Part shown: piece after piece, positions 35,811 through 44,012 of the stretch
Numbering within the stretch: position 1 is the stretch's first letter
Layout: each line of letters begins with the position of its first letter
Source: Vibrio tasmaniensis
Lineage (GTDB): Bacteria > Pseudomonadota > Gammaproteobacteria > Enterobacterales > Vibrionaceae
Direction of reading: 5' to 3'
DNA length: 64,000 nt
Assembly: GCF_024347635.1 (NCBI RefSeq)
Contig: NZ_AP025511.1
Span: forward strand, 930,001 to 994,000
Notes under the pieces: generated by a model
What the model was told of the DNA's origin: nothing
The model's input: the letters and a program-made list of their open reading frames with translations, nothing else
The model's database searches: none
Made by a program: the position numbers and the translations under genes

Positions 35811-35878
35811 GCAAGAAAAAAGCTAAGTTAGCAACAGCACTAAGCAAGCAAAAGCGAGCTTCTGTGTAAACGCTATTT

Positions 35879-35932
35879 GTTCTCGAAAAGCTATAGGTTC
35901 TCGAAAAGCTTTCTGTTCTCAAAAGGCTATTT
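35879..35932 (+). repeat. Three 18-bp tandem repeats
   Basis: Units starting at 35879, 35897 and 35915: GTTCTCGAAAAGCTATAG, GTTCTCGAAAAGCTTTCT and GTTCTCAAAAGGCTATTT. The period is exactly 18. The third unit forms the left arm of the terminator that follows. Confidence 0.75.
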
Positions 35933-35954
35933 ACTGGTGAGTAAATAGCCTTTT
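35921..35954 (+). terminator. Terminator of the hydratase gene
   Basis: Fifteen-base-pair stem AAAAGGCTATTTACT / AGTAAATAGCCTTTT with loop GGTG followed by CTATT. Confidence 0.85.
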
Positions 35955-36008
35955 CTATTATGTGATGTTCAATGGCGTGCTTATTACTTTGCATTAAATT
36001 GGGCGTTT

Positions 36009-36050
36009 AGACGTCTAGACGTTGACAAGCTCTAAGTGTGACATTAGTCT
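36009..36050 (+). promoter_or_regulatory. Tandem MetJ boxes overlapping a sigma-70 promoter
   Basis: AGACGTCT (36009-36016, a perfect met box) is directly followed by AGACGTTG (6 of 8), and preceded by GGGCGTTT (5 of 8). A perfect -35 TTGACA at 36022-36027 overlaps the second box; 17 bp later TAGTCT (36045-36050) may serve as -10. MetJ binds tandem 8-bp boxes, so this predicts repression by MetJ and S-adenosylmethionine of the transporter starting at 36084. Confidence 0.8.
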
Positions 36051-36083
36051 GCTCATCTTCCTGTTCTATTGCGTTGATGTTCC

Positions 36084-37427
36084 ATGTCCAATTCAAAAAA
36101 TTCTAATGCTGTAATTGCCCCTTCGGCAGTGGCGCTTATCCCTCTGATTGTTTTCCTAGCGCTATTTATTGGCGTAGGTACGTACTTGTCACTGCAAGGC
36201 GTCGATTTTGCTTTCTATCAGCTTCCAGCTCCGATTGCAGCTTTGCCTGCTGTGATGCTAGCGTTGTTGCTAAGCAAAGATAAATTGAACCGTGCTATCG
36301 AACAATTCTTGGGTGGAGTCGGTCACAAAGACATTATCGCAATGTGTATGATCTACCTATTAGCGGGTGCTTTTGCCGCTGTAGCTAAAGCCTCTGGTGG
36401 TGTCGACGCGACCGTAAACCTTGGCCTATCTGCGATTCCGACAAGCATGATTCTGCCGGGTATCTTCCTTATTTCTGCTTTCATCGCGACAGCAATGGGT
36501 ACGTCGATGGGTACGATCGCCGCGGTAGCACCTGTTGCATTGGGCATTGCAGATTCAGCAGGTATGAGCATTCCACTGACAGCAGGTGTTGTTTTGAGTG
36601 GTGCGATGTTTGGTGACAACCTGTCTATTATCTCTGATACCACGATTGCCGCGACACGTTCGCAAGGCTGTGAGATGAGAGATAAATTTAAAGAGAACAT
36701 CCGCATAGCACTTCCAGCTGCTCTTATCGCGATTGTTATCTTTGCTTTCAATAGCACGGCAACTCAGGTTCCTGAAACAGGCCCAATCGAGTGGCTGAAA
36801 GTTCTGCCTTACATCACTATCTTGATTCTTGCGGTATCGGGCATGAATGTGTTCGTTGTGCTGACAATTGGTATCTTGCTAGCGGGTGGTGTGAGCCTAG
36901 GTTCTGTTGAGAACTACGGTTTGACCGATTACGCTCAAGATATCTATGCTGGCTTTGGCAACATGCAAGAAATCTTCTTGTTGTCGATGCTAATTGGCGG
37001 TTTGAGTGAGCTCATGCGTCGTCAAGGTGGATTGGCGTTCCTGACTAACTTAGTAAGTGGTGTGATTCGTGCGTTTGGCTCTTCACACTCTAAGCGAGCG
37101 AATGGCCGTGCGAGTGAGCTAGGTATTGCTGGCTTGGTGTCTATGGTGAACCTATGTACTGCAAACAACACGGTAGCGATTATTGTGTCCGGTAGTGTGG
37201 CTCGCCAATTGGCGGAAGAGAACAATGTGTCTCCACGTCGCTCTGCAAGCTTGTTGGATATTTTCTCTTGTGTGATTCAAGGCGTGTTGCCTTACGGTGC
37301 TCAGGTATTGCTATTAGGTTCGGTATTTAACCTATCGCCTTTGGATATCGTGGCTAACTCTTACTACTGTTTTGCTCTTGCAATCGTGGCTGTGGTCGCT
37401 GTGTTTATCAAACACCCAGCACGTTAA
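36084..37427 (+). CDS. metT: NhaC-family transporter, probable methionine transporter MetT
   Basis: A 447-residue inner-membrane protein with about 11 hydrophobic segments. GTSMGTIAAVAPVALGIA, GAMFGDNLSIISDTTIAATRSQGCEMRDKFKEN and CTANNTVAIIVSG are NhaC-type Na+/H+ antiporter motifs. By sequence alone it would be called an antiporter. Tandem MetJ boxes in its promoter match the predicted MetT methionine transporters described from comparative genomics of methionine regulons in gamma-proteobacteria. Substrate methionine is therefore inferred from regulation. Single gene with its own terminator. Confidence 0.8.
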   Translation: MSNSKNSNAVIAPSAVALIPLIVFLALFIGVGTYLSLQGVDFAFYQLPAPIAALPAVMLALLLSKDKLNRAIEQFLGGVGHKDIIAMCMIYLLAGAFAAVAKASGGVDATVNLGLSAIPTSMILPGIFLISAFIATAMGTSMGTIAAVAPVALGIADSAGMSIPLTAGVVLSGAMFGDNLSIISDTTIAATRSQGCEMRDKFKENIRIALPAALIAIVIFAFNSTATQVPETGPIEWLKVLPYITILILAVSGMNVFVVLTIGILLAGGVSLGSVENYGLTDYAQDIYAGFGNMQEIFLLSMLIGGLSELMRRQGGLAFLTNLVSGVIRAFGSSHSKRANGRASELGIAGLVSMVNLCTANNTVAIIVSGSVARQLAEENNVSPRRSASLLDIFSCVIQGVLPYGAQVLLLGSVFNLSPLDIVANSYYCFALAIVAVVAVFIKHPAR

Positions 37428-37482
37428 GTGGCTAACGCTTAGTAGCAACTGAATAAACTGAGTGCTTATTGATTGTGATAAG

Positions 37483-37506
37483 AAGGCTCCGAAAGGGGCC
37501 TTTTTT
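37483..37506 (+). terminator. Terminator of metT
   Basis: Stem AAGGCTCC / GGGGCCTT with GAAA tetraloop and a T-run. Confidence 0.88.
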
Positions 37507-37553
37507 GTGTTTGAAGGAATTGATCGGAAGCTGATCTTTTATTTAAATTTAGT

Positions 37554-37579
37554 CAAAACCGCCCGTGTGGGCGGTTTTG
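37554..37579 (-). terminator. Terminator of the isochorismatase-like gene
   Basis: CAAAACCGCCC / GGGCGGTTTTG, an 11-bp stem with loop GTGT, next to the stop codon at 37587; symmetrical, so it can work both ways. Confidence 0.8.
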
Positions 37580-37586
37580 AGTCTGA

Positions 37587-38147
37587 CTAAAGTTGGCTTT
37601 CAAGTTCACTGGCTGTTGCGACATTGCAGTAACCAAAGCTCAATGCAGCCATGAATGCGGCATGGACATGTGCTGCTGGAACCTTAACGCCATTGAACTC
37701 CATATCTAAGGTTGTGCAAGCATCATGCGCTACGTGGCATTCATAACCTAAATCGGTTGCTGCACGAGTCACAGCATCAATACACATGTGGCTCATTGCG
37801 CCAACGATGATCAGTTTCTCAATGCTTTGATCCTTTAGCACCTTGTTCAGTTCAGTATCTCTAAAGCTATTGATTTGATGCTTTACGATGACTGACTCAC
37901 TTTCTAGAGGAGTCACGCTGCTGTGGATCTGAGCTCCGTCTGATTCTGGCAAGAAGAACGGAGCATCATTTGTCGGAAACTCATGACGTACATGAACCAC
38001 GGGAAGTTGCTTGTCTCTGAAAGTGGATAATAACTGTGCACCTTTTTCGGCTGCTTTTTCTGTTTCAGACAGCGCCCATTTTGCACCCTCGTATGAAGGG
38101 AAGTAGTCATTTTGAAAGTCGATAAGTAGTAGGGCTGTGTTCTTCAT
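37587..38147 (-). CDS. Isochorismatase-like cysteine hydrolase
   Basis: A 186-residue protein. The catalytic triad of the family is visible: Asp10 in LLLIDFQNDYF, Lys in VIVKHQINSF, and Cys in VGAMSHMCIDAVTRAATDLGY. The family includes nicotinamidases, isochorismatases and N-carbamoyl hydrolases. It is divergent from a GlxA-type AraC regulator with 77 bp between them, so it is a probable target of that regulator. Substrate unknown. Confidence 0.88.
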   Translation of the reverse strand: MKNTALLLIDFQNDYFPSYEGAKWALSETEKAAEKGAQLLSTFRDKQLPVVHVRHEFPTNDAPFFLPESDGAQIHSSVTPLESESVIVKHQINSFRDTELNKVLKDQSIEKLIIVGAMSHMCIDAVTRAATDLGYECHVAHDACTTLDMEFNGVKVPAAHVHAAFMAALSFGYCNVATASELESQL

Positions 38148-38224
38148 AGTCTATACCTTTGTATTTAGTGTGTTGCGGTGTAGGGATATTATGAATACTC
38201 TGTAGTTTTTATCTCACGTCAAAA

Positions 38225-39193
38225 ATGACAGACTCTATGGCAATAGTGACAAAATCAGTAATGGTCGAAATCATCGACTATCCAGGCTCTCTGCAAAGTG
38301 CCGTGTTTGGAGTGAAAGAGTTTCTTCAACTGGCGAATAGCCTCGAACCTTCCAATGAGCAGGTTCAGTTTCATGTTGAAATTAAGCCTTACGACGATTG
38401 GTCTAAGTCGGTCGATGGATTAATCGAGAACTCAAAAGCAGACATCATTTTGGTGCCGCCAAACCTAGATGGCAGCTACTACTTAGAACCAGATGAAGGG
38501 TTGTTGGATTATCTTGTTCAGTCTCATCAACGAGGGACGATACTGTGTTCAGCTTGCGCGGGCGTGTTTATTTTGGCGGGAACAGGGTTGTTGCAGGGAC
38601 GAACCGTGACAACACATTGTCAAGCACAGCAACAATTCTCGGAGCAATATGCTGAGGTCGATGTTGATGTCGATAAAATCTTGATCGATGACGCTGACAT
38701 TATCACCGCTGGTGGTTTGATGTCGTGGATGGATCTCGCTTTGTTTATCCTGACCAAATACACAACGCCGACCAATACTCGTAATTTAGGTAAATACCTC
38801 GTGCTTGATACGGGGTTGAGAGAGCAACGCTACTATCAGAGCTTTGTGCCGAGCTATGCTCACGGCAATGACAAAATTGTGTCGGTGCAGCGTTTTATTC
38901 AAAAGAACCATCACCTTTCGTTGTCTCTTGATCAATTGGCTGAAGAAGCGTTTATGACTCGAAGAACCTTTATTCGTCAATTTACCAAAGCGACCAACTA
39001 CACGCCTATCAATTATATCCAACACGTACGTATTCAAAGCGCATGTGAGTTATTGGAAAGCTCTCATAAACCGGTTGAGCAGATCAGCTACCTAGTGGGC
39101 TATGAGGACGTAAACAGCTTTCGAAAAGTCTTCATGAAAATCATCGGCTTAACGCCATCAAGATTTCGTTCTAGATTTCTATCTGAGGAATGA
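38225..39193 (+). CDS. GlxA-family transcriptional regulator (DJ-1/PfpI + AraC)
   Basis: A 322-residue regulator: a class I glutamine amidotransferase-like DJ-1/PfpI domain (residues about 10-190, with the nucleophile-elbow-like LCSACAGVFILAGTGLL) and a C-terminal AraC double HTH (LSLDQLAEEAFMTRRTFIRQFTKAT; VEQISYLVGYEDVNSFRKVF). It resembles FtrA/GlxA regulators, often linked to nitrogenous compounds. Divergent from the cysteine hydrolase gene. No good ribosome binding site is seen before ATG 38225. Confidence 0.88.
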   Translation: MTDSMAIVTKSVMVEIIDYPGSLQSAVFGVKEFLQLANSLEPSNEQVQFHVEIKPYDDWSKSVDGLIENSKADIILVPPNLDGSYYLEPDEGLLDYLVQSHQRGTILCSACAGVFILAGTGLLQGRTVTTHCQAQQQFSEQYAEVDVDVDKILIDDADIITAGGLMSWMDLALFILTKYTTPTNTRNLGKYLVLDTGLREQRYYQSFVPSYAHGNDKIVSVQRFIQKNHHLSLSLDQLAEEAFMTRRTFIRQFTKATNYTPINYIQHVRIQSACELLESSHKPVEQISYLVGYEDVNSFRKVFMKIIGLTPSRFRSRFLSEE

Positions 39194-39306
39194 TTTACCA
39201 TAGATTGATATTCAATACTTATCACTTGCACTGATTCAATGCTTCACTTACTGAGTATGTGACGTGATATTGAAATGATCTTTCCTCGAACATAAATGGA
39301 ATTTTG

Positions 39307-40362
39307 ATGCTTGCTATTCCCTTGCCATTTGTTGCTGCTCTGTTGTTATTTATCACGGCCGTTTTGCTTCGATATCGTCACCCACAAACAAGTCAAAAGC
39401 CATTTTGGTTTATCATGTTGTGCGCGTTGATGATTACTGTTGTTGGGTTACGTTGGACGGTAGATATCGCAATGTTTCGTTTCTTACAGCCAGTTCTAGG
39501 GGCAAGCGTACCTGTAACGGCATGGCTCTGTTTTGCGGGGGTTCACCGAAGTAAGCCTAATACACATTTGCACTGGTTAGGTCCAGTCGCTGTTCTGGTT
39601 GGCTCATTTTTGTATGAGCATCTTTGGGGCGGGGCGATAGATATATTACTGATCTCGCTATATCTCGGCTATGGCTGCTTGTTGTTGAAATCATCGTTTA
39701 ACTTTCCAGAGCACGTCAGGCTGAGTGATGTATCGAATGTTTTGCTTGCTGGACGTGTTGCTGGTTTTGCTTTGTTGTTTTCAGCTCTCGTGGACGGTAT
39801 TATCTCGTATGATATTTTGCTGCTTAACGCACAACACACTGACTTGATCCTATCTATTAGCTACTTAGTTCTTATTCCCGCGATTATTGGGGCTGTGATT
39901 GTTGTCAGCACCAGTACATCTCCGATGCAGAAGCAAAATCAACAACAGAGCGAACTTCCAACACTAAATAGCTTACCTGACGAAGCTGATGCACTGATAT
40001 CAACGGTAAGCTTAGATGGAGACGAAGACAAAGACGTCACGCAGATAGTCGCTAAGTTTGATGCGTTGATGAGAGAGCATCAGGTGTTTAAAGATCCGGA
40101 TTTGTCCTTAAATCGATTGGCGAGAAAGCTAGGCATCCCAGCTCGGAAAGTATCCTCAGCAGTTAATCAAACTCATAATGAGAATATTTCGAAGGTGATC
40201 AACGCTTATCGAGTTGAGTACGCCAAGACTCTATTGAAGCAAAGTGATGAGACGATAACCGATATTTTCCTTAATTCAGGTTTTCAAACCAAGTCCAATT
40301 TCAATCGAGAGTTTTCAAGGATTACTGGGCAAACTCCGAGTGAGTATCGGAGCTCGCCATAA
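39307..40362 (+). CDS. Membrane-anchored AraC family regulator
   Basis: A 351-residue protein. Residues 1-205 form about six or seven membrane helices (LPFVAALLLFITAVLL; FWFIMLCALMITVVGL; DILLISLYLGYGCLLL; ILSISYLVLIPAIIGAVIVV). A Gln/Ser-rich linker follows, then a C-terminal AraC HTH (LSLNRLARKLGIPARKVSSAVNQ; ITDIFLNSGFQTKSNFNREF; TGQTPSEYR). Membrane-bound AraC proteins of this type are widespread but poorly studied. ATG 39307 follows GGA at a normal distance. Convergent with the hydrolase at 40393. Confidence 0.85.
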   Translation: MLAIPLPFVAALLLFITAVLLRYRHPQTSQKPFWFIMLCALMITVVGLRWTVDIAMFRFLQPVLGASVPVTAWLCFAGVHRSKPNTHLHWLGPVAVLVGSFLYEHLWGGAIDILLISLYLGYGCLLLKSSFNFPEHVRLSDVSNVLLAGRVAGFALLFSALVDGIISYDILLLNAQHTDLILSISYLVLIPAIIGAVIVVSTSTSPMQKQNQQQSELPTLNSLPDEADALISTVSLDGDEDKDVTQIVAKFDALMREHQVFKDPDLSLNRLARKLGIPARKVSSAVNQTHNENISKVINAYRVEYAKTLLKQSDETITDIFLNSGFQTKSNFNREFSRITGQTPSEYRSSP

Positions 40363-40392
40363 GTGTTAGATTGAGTTTGTTTACTTTTCAGT

Positions 40393-41409
40393 TTATCGAT
40401 TTAGAAAGTCAACAATGTCATTCAATATCAATTGATGTAGTTCACTACGTGAAGCTCCTAAGCCGTCTTTACAAATAATGCCATCGCCCGGGGCTTCCTC
40501 TTCAAGCATTGCTTTTGCTCCTGATTTACATGGCTGAATGAAACTGAAATGAGTGGCGTTTTCGTAGACTTTGTATTGTCTCAAACTAAGAGGTATATGC
40601 TCCGCCATGTAGCCAGACTCTAATGCCTGAGGTAAGTCGCCAATATCAATCCCAGCAGCCAGTATTAAAGTGGGTACATTGATCTCATTGAGGCTTTGCA
40701 CCGAAAAACTACGAGCAAGCCCCAAATCAAGGCTAACCACGCGCTGTATTCGAGGGTCTGAAAGGTCTTTATTGTTTGGTTCAGCCGTTTGGACTTGTGG
40801 TAGCCCTAATTCATCAGACAACCCACAAGTACGCGGGTTAGGGTATATAAGACATTCGGCCTCAAAGGTGTCCCTATCGATGTTCGCTCCTGCCAATTGC
40901 ATCACTGTCCAGCCTCCTAATGAATGTCCGATTGCAGTGATATTGTTGGCGTTAACAGATTGCTTCCATAGAACTTCGCTTAATAGGTAATCGAGAGTTC
41001 GTGTGATATCTCGCGGTCTTTCCCACCACTTGGCTGCTTGCTCTGGAGATTGGTCAAAAGATGTGGTTCCCGGGTGATTGACAGAGGCGACTATGTATCC
41101 GAGATGTGCGAGTTCTGTCGCCAACCAATTCTGGTTTCGCCAGTTACCACGATAACCATGCGATATGAGGACAACGGGAAACTTGCCTGATTGGATCTTG
41201 GCATTTTTGATGACTCTCGTGCCTATAAAGGCTGGGTTATCGCCAATCAAGGACGTGTTTGATTCATCTTGTGTGGGATACCAAATGGCAGTGTTGAGCG
41301 GGCGATTAAGGTCGTCTCTTAAGGTTATCTGGGTGAATCCGACATCGGAAGCGATGGCAGAAGTACAAAAGAAAAGTAGGGATGCGAACCGTAAATATGT
41401 CCATTTCAT
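40393..41409 (-). CDS. Secreted alpha/beta hydrolase (dienelactone hydrolase/PAF-acetylhydrolase-like)
   Basis: A 338-residue protein with signal peptide MKWTYLRFASLLFFCTSAIA. DDLNRPLNTAIWYPTQ and FPVVLISHGYRGNWRN carry the oxyanion region, and the nucleophile elbow is G-H-S-L-G-G in ITAIGHSLGGWTV. A late His (NATHFSFI) and an Asp near LILAAGIDIGD complete the triad. ATG 41409 has GGAG eight bases upstream; eleven further open codons are not needed. It is periplasmic or secreted; substrate unknown, probably an ester. Confidence 0.85.
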   Translation of the reverse strand: MKWTYLRFASLLFFCTSAIASDVGFTQITLRDDLNRPLNTAIWYPTQDESNTSLIGDNPAFIGTRVIKNAKIQSGKFPVVLISHGYRGNWRNQNWLATELAHLGYIVASVNHPGTTSFDQSPEQAAKWWERPRDITRTLDYLLSEVLWKQSVNANNITAIGHSLGGWTVMQLAGANIDRDTFEAECLIYPNPRTCGLSDELGLPQVQTAEPNNKDLSDPRIQRVVSLDLGLARSFSVQSLNEINVPTLILAAGIDIGDLPQALESGYMAEHIPLSLRQYKVYENATHFSFIQPCKSGAKAMLEEEAPGDGIICKDGLGASRSELHQLILNDIVDFLNR

Positions 41410-41534
41410 GAGGTTGACTCCAGTTGAGGTAATTGGAGTCAATATGCGCTAAAGCCAGTGAGGGCGAGACCTCAAACACGATCGAGGACGCCCTAGATCG
41501 TGCTTGAGTACAAACTTTGCTATTTTGGAAAAGC

Positions 41535-42731
41535 CTAATTTAGTTTCTTAGTCACATACTCTTTGTTTCTGACCATCAGCCACATCAAGCCGCCTAGGAT
41601 TCCCACCGATAATTGGATAAAGCCTAGGTTTTCAATCAGTGAATCTGGGCGGATTGAAACCAAGACCATACCAAGTGAGCCACAAATCATGCTGAAGAAC
41701 TGAATCAATGCAACGGCAGAGCCTGTGTCTTGATCTTGCTGGTTCAACATTAAGTTGGTGCCTGGTACTCGCATGATGATAACCATCAGCGTCGCTGGTG
41801 CTGCGATAAACATAAAGAACCAAGGTGACAAACCACCGACTGTCAGCGTAAAGATTCCGGCAATTGCTAACAGAGCAAAACACGCTGAAATCACTTTTTG
41901 AACCGACACTCGGTAGGACAATTTCATATAAAGCGTTGGCCCAAACGAGGCACATAATGCGTTAAATGCGAAAGCGTAACTGAATTGCTGCTCGGTCAAT
42001 CCGAAGTCATTGATGTAGATATAAGAACCTGCGGCAAGAAAGCCCATTAGCGCCATTGGTGTAATAGAGAAAATAACCAGCAGCTTTATGAATGAACGAT
42101 TCTTCATGACCACGGCCAACCTTCCCCATGACCGGAAAATAGAGCCTTGGTATTTGCTTTCAAGTGTCTCTCGGTAGCAAAGCGCTAATACTGATGCGAA
42201 CGCACCAAAAACGGCTAGGGTAACGAACATCATTCGCCAAGATGCAATTTTCAGTAGAAACGCACCAAATACCGGTGCAACCATTGGTGCGATGATCACT
42301 AGTGACATGATAGTCGCCATGATCTTTTCGCGTTCTCGGCCATCATAAAGGTCTTTCACAATGGCGGTTGCGATAACGGTGATAGCACTGCCCGCAAAGG
42401 CTTGGAATATACGAGCCCCAATCAACTGCTCGATGCTATTGGTCATGGCACATAATACGCTCGCCACCATATAGCTTGCGATGCCAATGAGTAGAATCGG
42501 CTTACGCCCGAACTTTTCGCTAAGCGGTCCCCAGAACAATAGGCCAACAGCATAAGTCACGAAGTAGCTGCTCAGGGTTAGGTTGACCATCGATTGGTCG
42601 GTATTGAACACTTCAACCATTTGTGGAAGGGCTGGCAAATACAAGTCGATGGTCAATGGAGGAAACGCACTGATGATGACTAGGAAAAATAGCATACCGG
42701 TCTTACCCAGTACTGGTTGTGGTTTCTTCAA
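41535..42731 (-). CDS. Bcr/CflA family drug-resistance MFS transporter
   Basis: A 398-residue major facilitator with 12 membrane segments. The N-terminal FPPLTIDLYLPALPQMVEVFNTDQSMVNLTLSSYFVTYAVGLLFWGPLSEKFGRKPILLIG contains the Bcr/CflA motif (DxYLP and the MFS motif A GPLSDRFGRRP-like loop). Members export bicyclomycin, chloramphenicol, sulfonamides or cysteine. No antibiotic should be inferred. It stands alone; upstream lies the LysR gene in the same direction. Confidence 0.9.
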   Translation of the reverse strand: MKKPQPVLGKTGMLFFLVIISAFPPLTIDLYLPALPQMVEVFNTDQSMVNLTLSSYFVTYAVGLLFWGPLSEKFGRKPILLIGIASYMVASVLCAMTNSIEQLIGARIFQAFAGSAITVIATAIVKDLYDGREREKIMATIMSLVIIAPMVAPVFGAFLLKIASWRMMFVTLAVFGAFASVLALCYRETLESKYQGSIFRSWGRLAVVMKNRSFIKLLVIFSITPMALMGFLAAGSYIYINDFGLTEQQFSYAFAFNALCASFGPTLYMKLSYRVSVQKVISACFALLAIAGIFTLTVGGLSPWFFMFIAAPATLMVIIMRVPGTNLMLNQQDQDTGSAVALIQFFSMICGSLGMVLVSIRPDSLIENLGFIQLSVGILGGLMWLMVRNKEYVTKKLN

Positions 42732-42937
42732 GGTATTTCCCCGCTATCCAATAAAGGGTTTTTAATGGATGTGATGTTGGTTTTCAGAAGGTTTAAGACA
42801 CGTCAGACATGAAGGATGGATTCGCTCAAGAACTTGGCAGAAAATCTCTAATGGTTTGTCTAAGTACTTATTGTATTACAAAATATTATCACCCTAATAG
42901 TGAACAAGTTCAACTTGTTAGTTGAAATAGCGTCAAA

Positions 42938-43849
42938 TCAAACACTCTCGGCTTTTATAGCTTTTCGTAACAAGTTTTCAACCCATTTTGTGATGGGATC
43001 AGTGGTGTATTGGTTGGAATAGAACAAACCTATATCACCGGTTGGTGTATCTAAGTTTTTATCTAAAGGGATTGCGACAAACCGCTCGTCAAACTGCTTG
43101 GCAGCTAAAGAAGAGCAGAAAAACACCATGTCTGATTCGAGGATTGTTTTGAGGATTATGCTGATATGGCGACATCGTAGGTGTACATTCATTTCTAGGC
43201 CATTTTGTTTGAACACACGTTCCGCTTTGGGCGCATCATCATTCCAATCCTTCATAATATGAAAGGCGAAAGATTGAGACTTTAGGTCATCAAAAGTTAT
43301 GTATTTAAGTTGACTTAGAGGGTGGTCGATACGGCAAACAAGAACAAAGTCGTCTTTTCCGACCTTACGTTGAATGAAGCTTTTTGGTAATTCGATAGGG
43401 AAGTAGTTAACACCCATGCGAATTTCTTTTTTGTCTAATGCGTGGGGTGTAGAAGTTTCCCAATCTTCGATTGTTAATTCAATATCAGGTGCTTGTTGGG
43501 AAAGCAGTTGGATAAATGGGGGAACAAGCCATTCAGCAATGGAGGCATTCATCGCAACTGTGATCTTTTCTTTACAGTTTGCAGGAACAAATTCTTGTGG
43601 TGCAAATAATGATCTCGCTTGAGACAGAAGGTGAGGGACTTCAATCGCCAATTCTTCGCCTCTAACGGTCAGTTCTAACTTTTGACCGCTGCGTACTAAT
43701 ATTTCATCACCCATCAATTCCCGTAATTTGAGCAATGAACGACTGATAGCGGATTGACTCGTATTGAGTTCTTTAGCCGCTAAGGTTGTACTTTTTACTT
43801 TTAATAAAGTTTGCAGTGTAAACAACAAGTTCAAGTCAATTTTTGCCAT
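42938..43849 (-). CDS. LysR family transcriptional regulator
   Basis: A 303-residue LysR protein starting MAKIDLNLLFTLQTLLKVKSTTLAAKELNTSQSAISRSLLKLRE, the winged HTH, followed by the two-lobed effector domain. The domain is of the NodD/LeuO-like group. CGGAATTC precedes ATG 43849; ten more open codons upstream are ignored. It lies directly after the DUF1254 protein gene on the same strand, separated by a long hairpin, so it may regulate that gene and the barrel protein upstream of it. Confidence 0.9.
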   Translation of the reverse strand: MAKIDLNLLFTLQTLLKVKSTTLAAKELNTSQSAISRSLLKLRELMGDEILVRSGQKLELTVRGEELAIEVPHLLSQARSLFAPQEFVPANCKEKITVAMNASIAEWLVPPFIQLLSQQAPDIELTIEDWETSTPHALDKKEIRMGVNYFPIELPKSFIQRKVGKDDFVLVCRIDHPLSQLKYITFDDLKSQSFAFHIMKDWNDDAPKAERVFKQNGLEMNVHLRCRHISIILKTILESDMVFFCSSLAAKQFDERFVAIPLDKNLDTPTGDIGLFYSNQYTTDPITKWVENLLRKAIKAESV

Positions 43850-43934
43850 AAATGAATTCCGAAAGAGACAACGTAGCATTGAGGTCTAATAAGACTAACA
43901 CAATACAAAACTGTCGGTAGTTTCAAGTAATAGA

Positions 43935-43979
43935 CCATCAATCACAGATAAAGTGATGAGCAATCGCTGTGATTGATGG
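43935..43979 (-). other. Long-stem hairpin between the DUF1254 and LysR genes
   Basis: CCATCAATCACAG / CTGTGATTGATGG, a perfect 13-bp stem with a 19-base loop. No T-run follows on the minus strand, so it may stabilise mRNA or be a weak terminator. Confidence 0.55.
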
Positions 43980-44012
43980 AAATTGAGTTAAAGGTTAGAA
44001 GCTTTAGATTGC

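Noticed and set aside
36084..37427. Call as Na+/H+ antiporter NhaC
   Set aside because: Family resemblance supports it, but tandem MetJ boxes in the promoter make methionine transport more likely.
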